Source: Telmatospirillum sp. (GTDB lineage Bacteria; Pseudomonadota; Alphaproteobacteria; CACIAM-22H2). Taken from it: DNA of 64,000 bases. Positions 51,799 through 61,010 of the stretch are shown here, in pieces (the first letter of the stretch is position 1; each line of letters starts with the position of its first letter). Made by a program: the position numbers and the translations under genes. The DNA lies in assembly GCA_020248985.1 (NCBI GenBank), contig JADCGL010000004.1, positions 16,651-80,650 on the forward strand, given 5' to 3'. The notes below the pieces were generated by a model. It did no database searches. It had not been told where the DNA came from and saw only the letters and a program-made list of their open reading frames with translations.

Positions 51799-54735
51799 TT
51801 AGGCCTTCTCGATGCGGCACAAGGTGGTTTTGGTTTCTTGCATCTGGGTCACGGGGTCGTAGCCGTACGTGGTGACGGTGTTGACCGCTTCGCCCAGCAC
51901 GATGGGGTCGGTCCCTTGCGGGTAGGACGAACGCATGTCCTTGCCCATCCAGTGGCCCGCGAAGTGGAAGGGCATCCAGGCAACGCCCTGGCCCACGCGC
52001 TCGGTGACGAGCGCTTTGACCTTGATCCTGGCGTTGTTCTCGGGCCCGAACACCCACACATCGTCGTTGTTCTTGGCGCCGATCCGGCGCGCATCGGCCG
52101 GATGGATTTCGACGAACATGCTCTGCTGCAGTTCGGCGAGCCACTTGTTCGAACGCGTTTCGTCGCCGCCGCCCTCGTACTCGACCAGACGGCCCGAGGT
52201 GAGGATCGTCGGGAACTGCTTGGAGACGTCGCGATCCTGGATCGACTTGAACAGGGTCGGCAGACGGTGCAGCACGCGGTCGGTATAGGTCGGATACTTG
52301 CGCACCATTTCGCGGTCCGCCGAATAGAGCGGTTCGCGATGCGTGGGCACCGGATCGGGGAAGTTCCACACGTTGGCGCGGGCGCGCGCATTGCCCTTGG
52401 GATCGCACCCGTGGGCGATCGCAACGCGCATCAGGCCGCCCGACGTGTCGAAGTTCCAGGGAACGTTGTCGGCGTTGCCGCCGAACACCATCGTGCCGAT
52501 CTCGAGGATTTCGGCGCGCTCGGCGTCCGTGAGTTCGCCTTCCCAGCCCAAACGCTTCAGCATGCCGTAGCTGAAGGCCGGGTATCCGTCCTTGATCTCC
52601 GAGCCCTTGGAGAACAGCCCGTCGGCGAGCAGGCTCACGCCCTCGCGCTCGGCGCCGAACAGCACGCGGAAATTGCCGCCGCCTTCGGCCACCGGGACCG
52701 ACTGGTCGTAGAGGATGTGCGTGCCGGTATGGCGATGTTCGGGCTTGCCCCAGCACGGCCAGGGCAGACCGTAGAACTCGCCCTTCTTGATTTCGGCCAT
52801 GCCGTCCTTGGCCGGCACGTCCTTGAGGGCCTTGAGATTGACGCGGTCGAACACGTCTTGGTTCGCCATGTGCGCCTTCAGGCGTTCCGGGCTCTGGCCC
52901 GAATAGCCGGCCGTGAAGCAGGTGCGGTTGATTTCGCGCAGGATGCTCTCGGCCTCGGGCATGTTGCCTTCGACCTTGATGTTCTTGAACATCTCGGCTG
53001 CGAAACCGAACTTCTTGGCGAGGAGATACATGATCTCGTAGTCGTTCTTCGATTCGAAGATCGGCTCGACGACCTGCTCGCCCCACTGCAGCGACCGGTT
53101 GGAGGCCGTGCGGCTGCCGCGCATTTCGAGCGACGTGCAGGCCGGCAGCAGATAGACGCCGTCCTTGCGCTCGGCCGCCATGACCGGAATCTGCACCGGA
53201 TGCGGATCGATCACGACGAGCGTATCGACCTTTTCCATCGCCTTCTTGCCGTCGGGGCCGCGCGTCTGCGTGTTAGCCCCGTGGCCCCAGAACACCATCG
53301 CCTTGATGTTATCGGGCTGGCCGGTGAGGTTCGCCTTGGCTTCGAGCGCCAAGTCATGCCACCGCGACTGCGGCGTGCCCGGCATTTCCATCAGAGCCTT
53401 CGAGCGGAAGCGGCCGAGCATGTACTCGTACGGCACGCCCCAGCCGCGCGCGAAATGGCGCCACGCCTGCTCGGTGAGACCGTAGTAGTTCGGCAGGTTC
53501 AGCACGTCGAGGCCGAGGTCGGTCGCCCCCTGCACGTTGCAATGGCCGCGGAAGATGTTGGTGCCGCCGCCCGCCACGCCGATCGTGCCGTAGTTCATGT
53601 TGAGGATGCAGTAAGCGCGCACGTTGGCCGAACCGACCGTGTGCTGCGTGCCGCCCATGCACCAGATCACGGTGAAGGGCCGGTTGTTCCACAGCGTCTG
53701 CGCAACGCGGCGCAGCTGGCTGCCCGGAACGCCCGTGATGCGCTCGACTTCGGCGGGATTGTACTTGGCGACTTCCTTTTTGACGTCGTCCCAGCCGTAG
53801 ACGCGGCGCTTGACGAACTCTTCGTCCGTCCAGCCGTTTTCGAACGCGTGCCAGAGAATGCCCCAGATCAGCGGGATGTCCGTGCCCGGGCGCAGGCGCA
53901 CATGTTCGGTCGAGTGGGCGGCCGTGCGCGTGAAGCGCGGGTCGCACACGATAAACGGCGCTTGGTTGTTTTCCTTGCCGCGCAGCACGTGCAGCAGCGA
54001 CACCGGATGCGCTTCGGCCGGGTTGCCGCCGATCAGGAAGATCGAGCGCGAGTTCTGGATGTCGTTGTAGGAGTTGGTCTGCGCGCCGTAGCCCCACGAC
54101 TGGGCAACGCCCGCCACCGTCGTCGAGTGGCAGATACGCGCCTGGTGGTCGATGTTGTTCGTGCCCCAGAAGGCCGCGAATTTGCGGTTGAGATAGGCGG
54201 CCTCGTTCGTGAACTTGGCCGAACCGAGCCAGTAGACCGAATCCGGGCCCGCCTCTTCGCGGATCTTGAGCAGGCGGTCGCCCACTTCATTCACGGCCTG
54301 GTCCCAGGTCATGCGCTGCCATTTGCCGGCAACGAGCTTCATCGGATATTTGAGGCGGCGGTCGCCATGGACGAGTTCGCGGATGGCCGCACCCTTGGCG
54401 CAATGGGCGCCGAGATTGATCGGCGAGTCGAAAGACGGCTCCTGGCCGGTCCACACGCCGTTCTGCACTTCGGCCGTCACCGTGCAGCCGACCGAGCAGT
54501 GGGTGCACATGTTTTTGACGATCTTGGTCGCAACGCCGAACTTGGGCGCACCCGCCGCCGCACCCGCGGCTTCGACGGTCTTGAGCTGCAGCGACGCAGC
54601 CGCGGCAATGCCGCCCGCCACGAGACCCGAACGGCGCATGAAGGCGCGGCGATCCATCGCGGCCCCGGCGGCGCCTGCAAGAGCGGCGGTCAAACGCGCG
54701 CCGACGGCCTTGCCCGAAGATTTCTTGGTCAGCAT
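51799..54735 (-). CDS. Formate dehydrogenase alpha subunit (molybdopterin enzyme, Tat-exported)
   Basis: The 978-residue protein has a twin-arginine region (DRRAFMRRSGLVAGG, about 28-42), a 4Fe-4S motif CTHCSVGC with a distal CAKG (about 77-113), and the molybdenum ligand Cys in ARICHSTTVAG (about 200-210). The ligand is cysteine, not selenocysteine, so no SECIS element is needed. It oxidizes formate to carbon dioxide in the periplasm. Motifs of the bis-MGD-binding domains follow (GGNPAEAHP, GRLVEYEGGG). It is preceded by a short Tat-signal protein and followed by the beta subunit 19 bases on. Confidence 0.95.
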   Translation of the reverse strand: MLTKKSSGKAVGARLTAALAGAAGAAMDRRAFMRRSGLVAGGIAAAASLQLKTVEAAGAAAGAPKFGVATKIVKNMCTHCSVGCTVTAEVQNGVWTGQEPSFDSPINLGAHCAKGAAIRELVHGDRRLKYPMKLVAGKWQRMTWDQAVNEVGDRLLKIREEAGPDSVYWLGSAKFTNEAAYLNRKFAAFWGTNNIDHQARICHSTTVAGVAQSWGYGAQTNSYNDIQNSRSIFLIGGNPAEAHPVSLLHVLRGKENNQAPFIVCDPRFTRTAAHSTEHVRLRPGTDIPLIWGILWHAFENGWTDEEFVKRRVYGWDDVKKEVAKYNPAEVERITGVPGSQLRRVAQTLWNNRPFTVIWCMGGTQHTVGSANVRAYCILNMNYGTIGVAGGGTNIFRGHCNVQGATDLGLDVLNLPNYYGLTEQAWRHFARGWGVPYEYMLGRFRSKALMEMPGTPQSRWHDLALEAKANLTGQPDNIKAMVFWGHGANTQTRGPDGKKAMEKVDTLVVIDPHPVQIPVMAAERKDGVYLLPACTSLEMRGSRTASNRSLQWGEQVVEPIFESKNDYEIMYLLAKKFGFAAEMFKNIKVEGNMPEAESILREINRTCFTAGYSGQSPERLKAHMANQDVFDRVNLKALKDVPAKDGMAEIKKGEFYGLPWPCWGKPEHRHTGTHILYDQSVPVAEGGGNFRVLFGAEREGVSLLADGLFSKGSEIKDGYPAFSYGMLKRLGWEGELTDAERAEILEIGTMVFGGNADNVPWNFDTSGGLMRVAIAHGCDPKGNARARANVWNFPDPVPTHREPLYSADREMVRKYPTYTDRVLHRLPTLFKSIQDRDVSKQFPTILTSGRLVEYEGGGDETRSNKWLAELQQSMFVEIHPADARRIGAKNNDDVWVFGPENNARIKVKALVTERVGQGVAWMPFHFAGHWMGKDMRSSYPQGTDPIVLGEAVNTVTTYGYDPVTQMQETKTTLCRIEKA

Positions 54736-54748
54736 CGATTGGCTCTCC

Positions 54749-54949
54749 TTACTTCGCGAGCGCGTAATAGGTCTTCACATGGGCGGTTTCCGAATAGCCC
54801 GCACTTTCCAGCGCCGGTTCGGCCGCCTTGGCGGCGGCAGGGGCCGCGATCGTGCCGGCACCTGCGGCTCCGGCCGCGACGGCGCCAAGGCCTGCGACCT
54901 TGAAGAACTGGCGGCGATTGGCCGCTTTGGTGTCTGGGTTGTTGCTCAT
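54749..54949 (-). CDS. Short Tat-signal protein of formate dehydrogenase operons
   Basis: The 66-residue protein is little more than a twin-arginine signal (NRRQFFKVAGLGAVAAGAAG, about 11-30) followed by a 25-residue Ala-rich tail with SAGYSETAHVKTYYALAK. Proteins of this kind are regularly encoded directly before formate dehydrogenase alpha subunits, and are thought to be accessory subunits exported with the complex. The stop is 13 bases before the alpha-subunit start. Confidence 0.85.
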   Translation of the reverse strand: MSNNPDTKAANRRQFFKVAGLGAVAAGAAGAGTIAAPAAAKAAEPALESAGYSETAHVKTYYALAK

Positions 54950-54965
54950 GGTCTGCCTCGCCCCT

Positions 54966-55856
54966 CTATCCGTTATTCGGTTCGTGTCGTTGATCGCCTT
55001 CGTCCATTGCGAAGGCGGCGTTTTCGATCTCGATGAAGATGCGGCCGATCTGCCCGACCGGCATGTAAAGCCGCGCCGACTTGGCCGCCGCCAGATCGGC
55101 GAAGAATTTTTCCGCCCACGGGGCGATATGCGCCGCGAAGAATGCGCGCTGCACGGCAAGCGTCGCGGGCTTGCCGAAGGCGCCGACGATGAGCCCGGCC
55201 ATGGCTTCGCACAGCGAGGCCATATGGTCTTCGGGCTCGGGCCGGCCGGTCGCGCGCACGATGCCGAGTTCGGCCATCGCGCCGCGCAAAGCCGCGAGCG
55301 GCTTCTCGTGCAGAAAGCCGGTGAGATAATACGACGCGTAGGGCAACAGCTCGCCCTGCGACAGGCCGATGAACAGATCGTGGAATTCGTCGCGCACCTG
55401 CTCGACCGTTGTGCGCTGTGCGGTCTTGGCAAGGGCTGCGATATGGCTGCCAAGCTCGCTGTCGTCGCCCGTGAGGGCGGCGAGGCGTGCCAAGAACGCT
55501 TCGTCCGGCGCTTGCGCCAGCAATTCGCCGAGCAGCGCGTACCATTGGGCGCGCAGCAATTCGTCTTCGTCGATTTCGATTTCTTCCGCCTCGGCCGCAG
55601 GCCGCACCAGGATTTCGGATGAAGCCGCATTGGCGGGCGGATAGACGTCGGGGCGCAGTTCCGAACGCGGCACGCCGGTGGCGGTTTCGATGGCGAGGAC
55701 CGCTTCGGCCGGTGCGCGCTTGGCAACCTTCACCCAATGCCAGACATGGCCCTGCGATTTGCCGATCGCGCGCGCCAAGGCCGACTGCCCCCCCGCTCGC
55801 TCGATCGCAAGCTCAAGGGCCGCAAGGCTGCGCGCAACGGACGGGCTCTCGCTCAT
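54966..55856 (-). CDS. TorD-type maturation chaperone fused to an N-terminal YdaS-like HTH
   Basis: The 296-residue protein has two parts. Residues about 8-72 read as a Cro/YdaS helix-turn-helix (ERAGGQSALARAIGKSQGHV, then a recognition helix and GVPRSELRPDVYP). Residues about 95-285 are a helical TorD/DmsD domain (RAQWYALLGELLAQAPDEAFLARLAAL, FHDLFIGLSQGELLPYASYYLTGFLHEKPLAALR), the chaperone that holds the Tat-exported molybdoenzyme until cofactor insertion. The fusion suggests it also binds DNA, perhaps to repress the operon until the apoenzyme titrates it. It leads the small protein-alpha-beta-gamma run. The ATG at 55856 fits the HTH start. Confidence 0.85.
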   Translation of the reverse strand: MSESPSVARSLAALELAIERAGGQSALARAIGKSQGHVWHWVKVAKRAPAEAVLAIETATGVPRSELRPDVYPPANAASSEILVRPAAEAEEIEIDEDELLRAQWYALLGELLAQAPDEAFLARLAALTGDDSELGSHIAALAKTAQRTTVEQVRDEFHDLFIGLSQGELLPYASYYLTGFLHEKPLAALRGAMAELGIVRATGRPEPEDHMASLCEAMAGLIVGAFGKPATLAVQRAFFAAHIAPWAEKFFADLAAAKSARLYMPVGQIGRIFIEIENAAFAMDEGDQRHEPNNG

Positions 55857-56153
55857 CGGGCTTGCCCCACAAAGCGGTTTGTAACGCCGAACGCAAAGAC
55901 TTCGACTGGACGTGAGGACATTGAAAACTGACAGCTTCTCGCGTGTGTTTTTGCTTCTTGGTACCGGCACCGTCTGCCCGCGAAACTCAATTTTTATTGT
56001 GTAGTTTCAACGGTCAGACACCCAACCTATGCGACAGTGCACTAGCGCTGTCAAGAGGCCGCGGCATCGCGGGATACCGTGTGCGCTGCAGCATACAAAA
56101 GCGTTTGTTGGCGGCCATTGTCGGGCAAAATTGCTGCACTGCAGCAAAACCGC
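55857..56153. other. 297-base promoter region upstream of the formate dehydrogenase operon
   Basis: No gene was found. The stretch is AT-richer than its surroundings (about 55930-56040) and should hold the promoter of the HTH-TorD/formate dehydrogenase operon. Its right end holds the perfect dyad listed separately. Confidence 0.5.
56131..56147. promoter_or_regulatory. 17-base perfect palindrome downstream of the DUF3306 gene
   Basis: TTGCTGCA-C-TGCAGCAA lies 6 bases after the DUF3306 stop. On the minus strand it is followed by TTTTG, so it could act as a weak terminator (6-base stem, 5-base loop); it could equally be a protein-binding site. A related GCTGCAGCA occurs at 56087. Confidence 0.4.
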
Positions 56154-56699
56154 TTACGCGGGCTCGTCGTTCGCTTTGGCCGGCGAATCCGCACGAGCCG
56201 TTGCGGCCTGCTCGGCGGCCGCTTTCTCGGCCGCCGCTTTTTCAGCCGCCTCTTTGCGCTCGATTTCCTCGACCGCTTCGACCATGCCAGAGCCCACACG
56301 ATAGATCGTGTTCAACAACCCGTCGGGGAAAGTGGGTACGGCGTTGAAATCGATCGAATGGCATTCGGAAATGTCGATCGTCGCGAAATGCGGATCCATC
56401 GTCCAAAGCTTGCGCAAGGCCTGCTTGCGCGTGTCCTCGGCGACGTCATTGTTCATGAACAGCGAAAAATCCGAATCTTTTGTGAGCGATTCGAGCGACG
56501 GCAATTCGGTCTTCGGCGGGGCCGCATTCTCGGCCGACTGTTCGGACTTCTCCGACGGCGGCGCATCGGTCGCAATCGGCGCCGGCACAAGCTCGGCCGC
56601 AGGCTCCGGCGTCGGTACAGACGCAACGGCGCGCGCTTCGGCCTTCAGGCGCGACCAGCGGCCGGCAAATCCTTCGCGCGGTTGATCGGCATCAGCCAT
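56154..56699 (-). CDS. DUF3306 protein (formate dehydrogenase accessory)
   Basis: The 181-residue protein has an N-terminal FAGRWSRLKAEAR motif, a Pro/Ala/Glu-rich middle and the conserved SLTKDSDFSLFMNNDVAEDTRKQALRKLWTMDPHFA, then a Lys/Glu/Ala tail. The family is found next to formate dehydrogenase genes and DUF3305; no function is proven. Its start overlaps the end of the DUF3305 gene by 8 bases. Confidence 0.87.
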   Translation of the reverse strand: MADADQPREGFAGRWSRLKAEARAVASVPTPEPAAELVPAPIATDAPPSEKSEQSAENAAPPKTELPSLESLTKDSDFSLFMNNDVAEDTRKQALRKLWTMDPHFATIDISECHSIDFNAVPTFPDGLLNTIYRVGSGMVEAVEEIERKEAAEKAAAEKAAAEQAATARADSPAKANDEPA

Positions 56700-57261
56700 T
56701 GTTTTCCTTCTGCGCGAAGGAGGCGCGGTAGTCGTTGCCCTCCGCCCCTTTGCCGAAGCCTTTGTTCGGATCGATGCGCGTGCGCTTGCGCTTCTTGAAC
56801 ACTTCTTCGACATGGTAGGCGCGCACATAGTCGCCGAGCCACGCCATCAGCGCTTCGGGCATCGGCACCTTCTCGACGATATGCTCGCCGTCGACCGAAT
56901 AGGCTTCCGCCTCGCCGGGGCTCACCGTCACGTGGCGCACGACAATGCCGGGCGGCGGCAGCGACGGATCGCGGCGCAGCACGACATAGACGGACGGCAC
57001 CGGCTCGGCCAAGTTCATGCGATAGGTCACGGTCTCGGCCACGAACAACGCGATCGGAAACTCGCCCGCATACCAGATCGTCGTGTCGTCTTCGCGGCGC
57101 AATTCGGTCCAAGGCGCCAAGGAAACGCCGCCCAGCACGACCGAGTGCGGCCGCCATTGCGGCTCGCCCCAGGCGGTGCGCGGCGGCGACTGGGCCACCA
57201 GCACGCCGATCGACAGATGCGCGTCTTTGGGCGGAATGATTTGCGGATCGGGCGTGTTCAT
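56692..57261 (-). CDS. DUF3305 protein (formate dehydrogenase accessory)
   Basis: The 189-residue protein shows the DUF3305 pattern: IGVLVAQSPPRTAWGEPQWRPHSVVL, LYVAETVTYRMNL-like FVAETVTYRMNLAEPVPSVYVVLRR and VPMPEALMAWLGDYVRAYHVEEVFKKRKR. It is always linked with formate dehydrogenase accessory genes in proteobacteria and its role is unknown. It overlaps mobA (ATGA) and DUF3306, giving a tightly coupled fdhD-mobA-DUF3305-DUF3306 operon. Confidence 0.87.
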   Translation of the reverse strand: MNTPDPQIIPPKDAHLSIGVLVAQSPPRTAWGEPQWRPHSVVLGGVSLAPWTELRREDDTTIWYAGEFPIALFVAETVTYRMNLAEPVPSVYVVLRRDPSLPPPGIVVRHVTVSPGEAEAYSVDGEHIVEKVPMPEALMAWLGDYVRAYHVEEVFKKRKRTRIDPNKGFGKGAEGNDYRASFAQKENNG

Positions 57262-57878
57262 GTGTTGGCAAGCGCCAGCAGATCGTGGGCAGCCGCCAGA
57301 TCGTCGGGCCGATTGGCGTTGAAAAACGGATCGAAGGGTTTGGTGTCGAACGCAACCATGGCGACCTTATAACGCGCCGTCCAGCGATCGACCTTGAAGA
57401 TTTTTTCGGCCACGAGCGCATGGCGCAGCGCCTCGCGCAGATCGACGCGCCACAGGCCGAACACCGGATGCGCCTGGCCGTCGGACGCAGCACACGCAAG
57501 ATCGGCACCCTCCTTCGCGACGGCCGCGACAAAGCGCGCCACAAGATCGCGCGGCAGGAAGGGGGCATCGGCTGCAAAGCTCGCCACATAGGTCGCGGAA
57601 GGCACGTTCGCCGCCGCCCAATCGAGCCCTGCCAGAATGCCGGCAAGAGGACCCGCAAAATCCGGCACGCTGTCGCCGACGACCGGCAGGCCGAACGAAG
57701 CAAAGCGCGACGCATCGCCATTGGCGTTCAGCACAAGTGCCGACACTTGCGGCGTAGCGCGCGCCAATATATGCGCAAGGATGGGCGTCCCGCCCAAATC
57801 GCGCAGGCATTTGTCGCCGCCGCCCATGCGCGTCGACTGGCCGCCCGCCAGCACCACGCCTGCGATCGGCTCAGCCAT
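57258..57878 (-). CDS. mobA: Molybdenum cofactor guanylyltransferase
   Basis: The 206-residue enzyme starts IAGVVLAGGQSTRMGGGDKCL, the LAGG-x-S-x-RMG-x-x-K nucleotidyltransferase motif, and has DFAGPLAGILAGLDWA and AADAPFLP (metal-binding Asp). It attaches GMP to molybdopterin to form the MGD cofactor required by formate dehydrogenase. It overlaps fdhD by 8 bases and DUF3305 by 4, consistent with one maturation operon. Confidence 0.93.
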   Translation of the reverse strand: MAEPIAGVVLAGGQSTRMGGGDKCLRDLGGTPILAHILARATPQVSALVLNANGDASRFASFGLPVVGDSVPDFAGPLAGILAGLDWAAANVPSATYVASFAADAPFLPRDLVARFVAAVAKEGADLACAASDGQAHPVFGLWRVDLREALRHALVAEKIFKVDRWTARYKVAMVAFDTKPFDPFFNANRPDDLAAAHDLLALANT

Positions 57879-58746
57879 CTTCCGCACCCTTGCGGCGAAG
57901 CTTGGCGTCTTCTTCGGCGGCTTCGCGCGCGCTTGCGTCGAACACGACGCGCTCGGGGCCGGCCAGCACCACAAAGCGGCTGCCGCGCGCGCGGCCGATC
58001 AGAGTGAGGCCTGCCTTGCGCGCAAGCTCGACCCCCCAGGCCGTGAAGCCCGAACGCGAGACGAGAATGGGAATGCCCATCTGCACGGTCTTGATCACCA
58101 TCTCCGACGTGAGCCGGCCGGTCGTGTAGAAAATCTTGTCGTGCGGCGCAAGCCCGTGGCGATACATGTAGCCCGCGATCTTGTCGACCGCGTTGTGGCG
58201 CCCGACATCTTCCATATAGACGAGTGCTCGATCGGCCGCACAGAGCACGCAGCCATGGATCGCCCCCGCTTCGAGATAGAGCGACGGTGCCGTGTTGATC
58301 GTGCGCAGCAAACGGTAGAGCTGCGAGGTCTTGAGCTGGGCGGTTTTGTCCAGGGCGACTTTGTCGAATTTCTCCATCAGATCGCCGAACGCGGTCCCTT
58401 GCGCGCAGCCCGACGTCAGCGTCTTCTTGCGCAGCTTGTCTTCGAAGTCGGTTTCGCGATCCGTGCGCACCACGACGACGTCGAGCTCGGCGTCGAAATC
58501 GATGCCCGTTACCTTCGCGTCGGCGGGCAGCATGTTCTGGTTCAGCAGATAGCCGAGGGCCAGATATTCCGGATAGTCGCCGATCGTCATCATCGTCACG
58601 ATCTCGCGCGCGTTCAAATAGAGCGTGAGCGGCTTTTCGGCGACGACCGAGGTTTCGACGCTTGCCCCCGTTTGGTCGATGCCGGAGACGCGCGCCACGA
58701 GCCGCGCGTCGGCGGGATCGGGCATCAGCAGGAATTCGTTTGCCAT
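57871..58746 (-). CDS. fdhD: Formate dehydrogenase sulfurtransferase FdhD
   Basis: The 291-residue protein has FdhD features: EKPLTLYLNAREIVTMMTIGDYPEYLALGYL (about 37-67), VYMEDVGRHNAVDKIAGYM and FYTTGRLTSEMVIKTVQMGIPILVSRS. FdhD passes sulfur from IscS to the molybdenum cofactor. The loop that holds CxxC in E. coli reads SGCAQGT here, so only the first Cys is kept; a second pair sits in HGCVLC (about 176). It is the first gene of the maturation operon and is divergent from the poly-ferredoxin gene. Confidence 0.93.
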   Translation of the reverse strand: MANEFLLMPDPADARLVARVSGIDQTGASVETSVVAEKPLTLYLNAREIVTMMTIGDYPEYLALGYLLNQNMLPADAKVTGIDFDAELDVVVVRTDRETDFEDKLRKKTLTSGCAQGTAFGDLMEKFDKVALDKTAQLKTSQLYRLLRTINTAPSLYLEAGAIHGCVLCAADRALVYMEDVGRHNAVDKIAGYMYRHGLAPHDKIFYTTGRLTSEMVIKTVQMGIPILVSRSGFTAWGVELARKAGLTLIGRARGSRFVVLAGPERVVFDASAREAAEEDAKLRRKGAEDG

Positions 58747-58866
58747 GCGCGGGAGAATGGCCCCCAATAGGCGACCGTTCAAGAGCGGTGTGCCGAAAGA
58801 AACGCCTTGATCGCGTCGCCCGGCTTTGCCACATAACGGCCGAGAACTCGCCCCCCGAAAGTGCCC

Positions 58867-60939
58867 ATGGAAATCGACGGCAAAACGGTTCTGGTCTGCG
58901 ACTGCACGGGCACCATGCCGCTCGACGGCAAGGCGCTGCGCAAAGCCTGCACGGCCGCGACCGGCAAAGATGTCGGCGAGGTCGCCCCCGACACGCTGTT
59001 GTGCCGCGCCCAGATCGGCAATTTCGAAGCCGCCCTCAAGAAGGGCCGCGAGCTCGTCGTTGCGTGCACGCAGGAAGCCCCGTTCTTCGCCGAGACACGC
59101 GCCGAGCTCGGGCTCGACAACAATATCCGCTTCGTCAATATCCGCGAGCGCGCGGGCTGGTCGGAGGAAGCCGATAAGGCGATGCCGAAGATCGCGGCCT
59201 TGCTGGCCGAAGCCGCCATCGACGTGCCGCCGACCGCGAGTGTGGCGATGCGCTCGCAAGGCATTGCGCTCGTCTATGGGCGCGACGAAACCGCGATCGA
59301 GGCCGCCAAGCGCTTGGGGGCCCGCCTCGACTGCACAGTGCTGCTGACCAAGCCCGCCTCGGTCGCCCCACCGCGCTTGACCGACGTGCCGATCTTCCGC
59401 GGCACCATCGCGCGCGCCAAGGGCTATCTGGGTGCTTTCGAGATCACCGTCGACGACTACGCGCCCGCCCTGCCCGCCTCGCGCGGCCAGCTCGGCTTCG
59501 AGCGCGCGCGCGACGGCGCATCGTCCAAATGCGACATCATTCTCGACCTCACCGGCGGAACGCCGTTGTTCCAGGCGCACGAAAAGCGCGACGGCTATTT
59601 CCGCGCCGACCCGAAGGATCCGGCCGCCGTCGAGCGCGCGATCTATGCCGCGTCCGACATGGTCGGCGAATTCGAGAAGCCGCGCTACATCGCCTACCAG
59701 GCCGACATCTGCACGCACAGCCGCAACACCAAGAAGGGCTGCAACCGCTGCCTCGACGTGTGCCCGACGGGAGCGATCGCGTCGGCGGGCGACCATGTCG
59801 AGATCGATCCGTATGTGTGCGCGGGCTGCGGCAGCTGTGCGTCCGTTTGCCCGACCGGTGCCGCGACCTACGCGCTACCGGAGAAGGATACGGTGCTCGA
59901 TCGGCTGCGCACGCTGCTCGTGGCCTATGGGCGCGCGGGCGGCAACCGGGCTGTGCTGCTTGTGCATGACGGCAAACACGGCGAAGAAGTGATCGACATG
60001 ATCGCGCGCCATGGCCGCGGCCTGCCGGCCCATGTGCTGCCGTTTGCGGTCAACGAGATCACGCAAGTCGGCTTCGACTTTCTGGCCTGCGCTTTGGCCT
60101 TCGGGGCGGCGCAAGTGCGCCTGCTCGTCGATCCCGAAAAGCGCGACGAGCTTGCGGGGCTTGCGGGCCAGATCGGCCTTGCCGAGACGGCCATGTCGGG
60201 CCTCGGCTTCGGCGAGGGCCGCGTTGCGATCATCGACGACGCCGATCCCGAAACGGTCGAAGCTTTGCTCTACGGCACCAAGGTCGCGCCCGCGGCCAAA
60301 CAAGGCGGCTTCCTGCCGACGGGCGGCAAGCGCGAGGTGACGCTGCTCGCCTTGCGCCATCTGCACGAGGTCGCCCCCGCCCCCGTCGATGTGCTGCCGC
60401 TGGCCGCCGGCTCGCCCTTCGGCACGCTCGCGATCGACACGGCGGGCTGCACCTTGTGCCTGTCGTGCGTCGGCACCTGCCCGACCGGTGCGCTCATCGA
60501 CAATCCCGACATGCCGCAGTTGCGCTTTATTCAGGAAGCCTGCGTGCAATGCGGCCTGTGCAAGGCGACCTGCCCCGAGAAGGTGATCCAGCTGAAGCCG
60601 CAGCTCGATTTCACCTCCGCTGCAAAATCGCCGGCGCTGGTCAAAGAAGAAGAGCCGGCCTGCTGCGTGCGCTGCGGCAAGCCCTTTGGCACGCTGTCGG
60701 CGATCGAGAACGTCACGGCCAAACTTGCCGACAAACATTGGATGTTCCAGAAGCCCGAAGTGGTCGAGCGCATCCGCATGTGCGAAGACTGCCGCCTGAT
60801 CCGCCAGGCGGAAGCCGCGATCGATCCTTTTGCGGGCCCGCCGCGCCCGCTCACGCGCACGACCGAAGACGATCTGCGCGACAACGAGCGCGCCAAGCGC
60901 GCGGCGGCCGAACAAGCCCCGCCCAAGCGCCCCGCCTAA
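58867..60939 (+). CDS. Multi-cluster ferredoxin-like protein linked to formate dehydrogenase
   Basis: The 690-residue protein has four 4Fe-4S motifs: [12 protein letters not shown] and [15 protein letters not shown] (about 297-335), [15 protein letters not shown] (about 530) and [13 protein letters not shown] (about 560), with extra Cys pairs near the start (CDCTGTM) and the end (CCVRCG, MCEDC). Proteins of this type are found with formate dehydrogenase accessory genes in alphaproteobacteria and probably move electrons to or from the enzyme; the acceptor is unknown. The ATG at 58867 is chosen over a GTG two codons earlier. It is divergent from fdhD. Confidence 0.88.
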   Translation: MEIDGKTVLVCDCTGTMPLDGKALRKACTAATGKDVGEVAPDTLLCRAQIGNFEAALKKGRELVVACTQEAPFFAETRAELGLDNNIRFVNIRERAGWSEEADKAMPKIAALLAEAAIDVPPTASVAMRSQGIALVYGRDETAIEAAKRLGARLDCTVLLTKPASVAPPRLTDVPIFRGTIARAKGYLGAFEITVDDYAPALPASRGQLGFERARDGASSKCDIILDLTGGTPLFQAHEKRDGYFRADPKDPAAVERAIYAASDMVGEFEKPRYIAYQADICTHSRNTKKGCNRCLDVCPTGAIASAGDHVEIDPYVCAGCGSCASVCPTGAATYALPEKDTVLDRLRTLLVAYGRAGGNRAVLLVHDGKHGEEVIDMIARHGRGLPAHVLPFAVNEITQVGFDFLACALAFGAAQVRLLVDPEKRDELAGLAGQIGLAETAMSGLGFGEGRVAIIDDADPETVEALLYGTKVAPAAKQGGFLPTGGKREVTLLALRHLHEVAPAPVDVLPLAAGSPFGTLAIDTAGCTLCLSCVGTCPTGALIDNPDMPQLRFIQEACVQCGLCKATCPEKVIQLKPQLDFTSAAKSPALVKEEEPACCVRCGKPFGTLSAIENVTAKLADKHWMFQKPEVVERIRMCEDCRLIRQAEAAIDPFAGPPRPLTRTTEDDLRDNERAKRAAAEQAPPKRPA

Positions 60940-61010
60940 GCGCTGGGCGCGACAAGCGGCCTTCCAGGCGCTATATTCCGCCGGACATAACGCAAGGATT
61001 CGGAATTTCG

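Noticed and set aside
51838..54903. Very long open frame antisense to the formate dehydrogenase alpha gene (and similar long antisense frames over rsh, parC and dapA/slt)
   Set aside because: They mirror GC-rich genes in codon position, are rich in R, A, H and G, have no motifs, and lie wholly opposite well-recognised genes.
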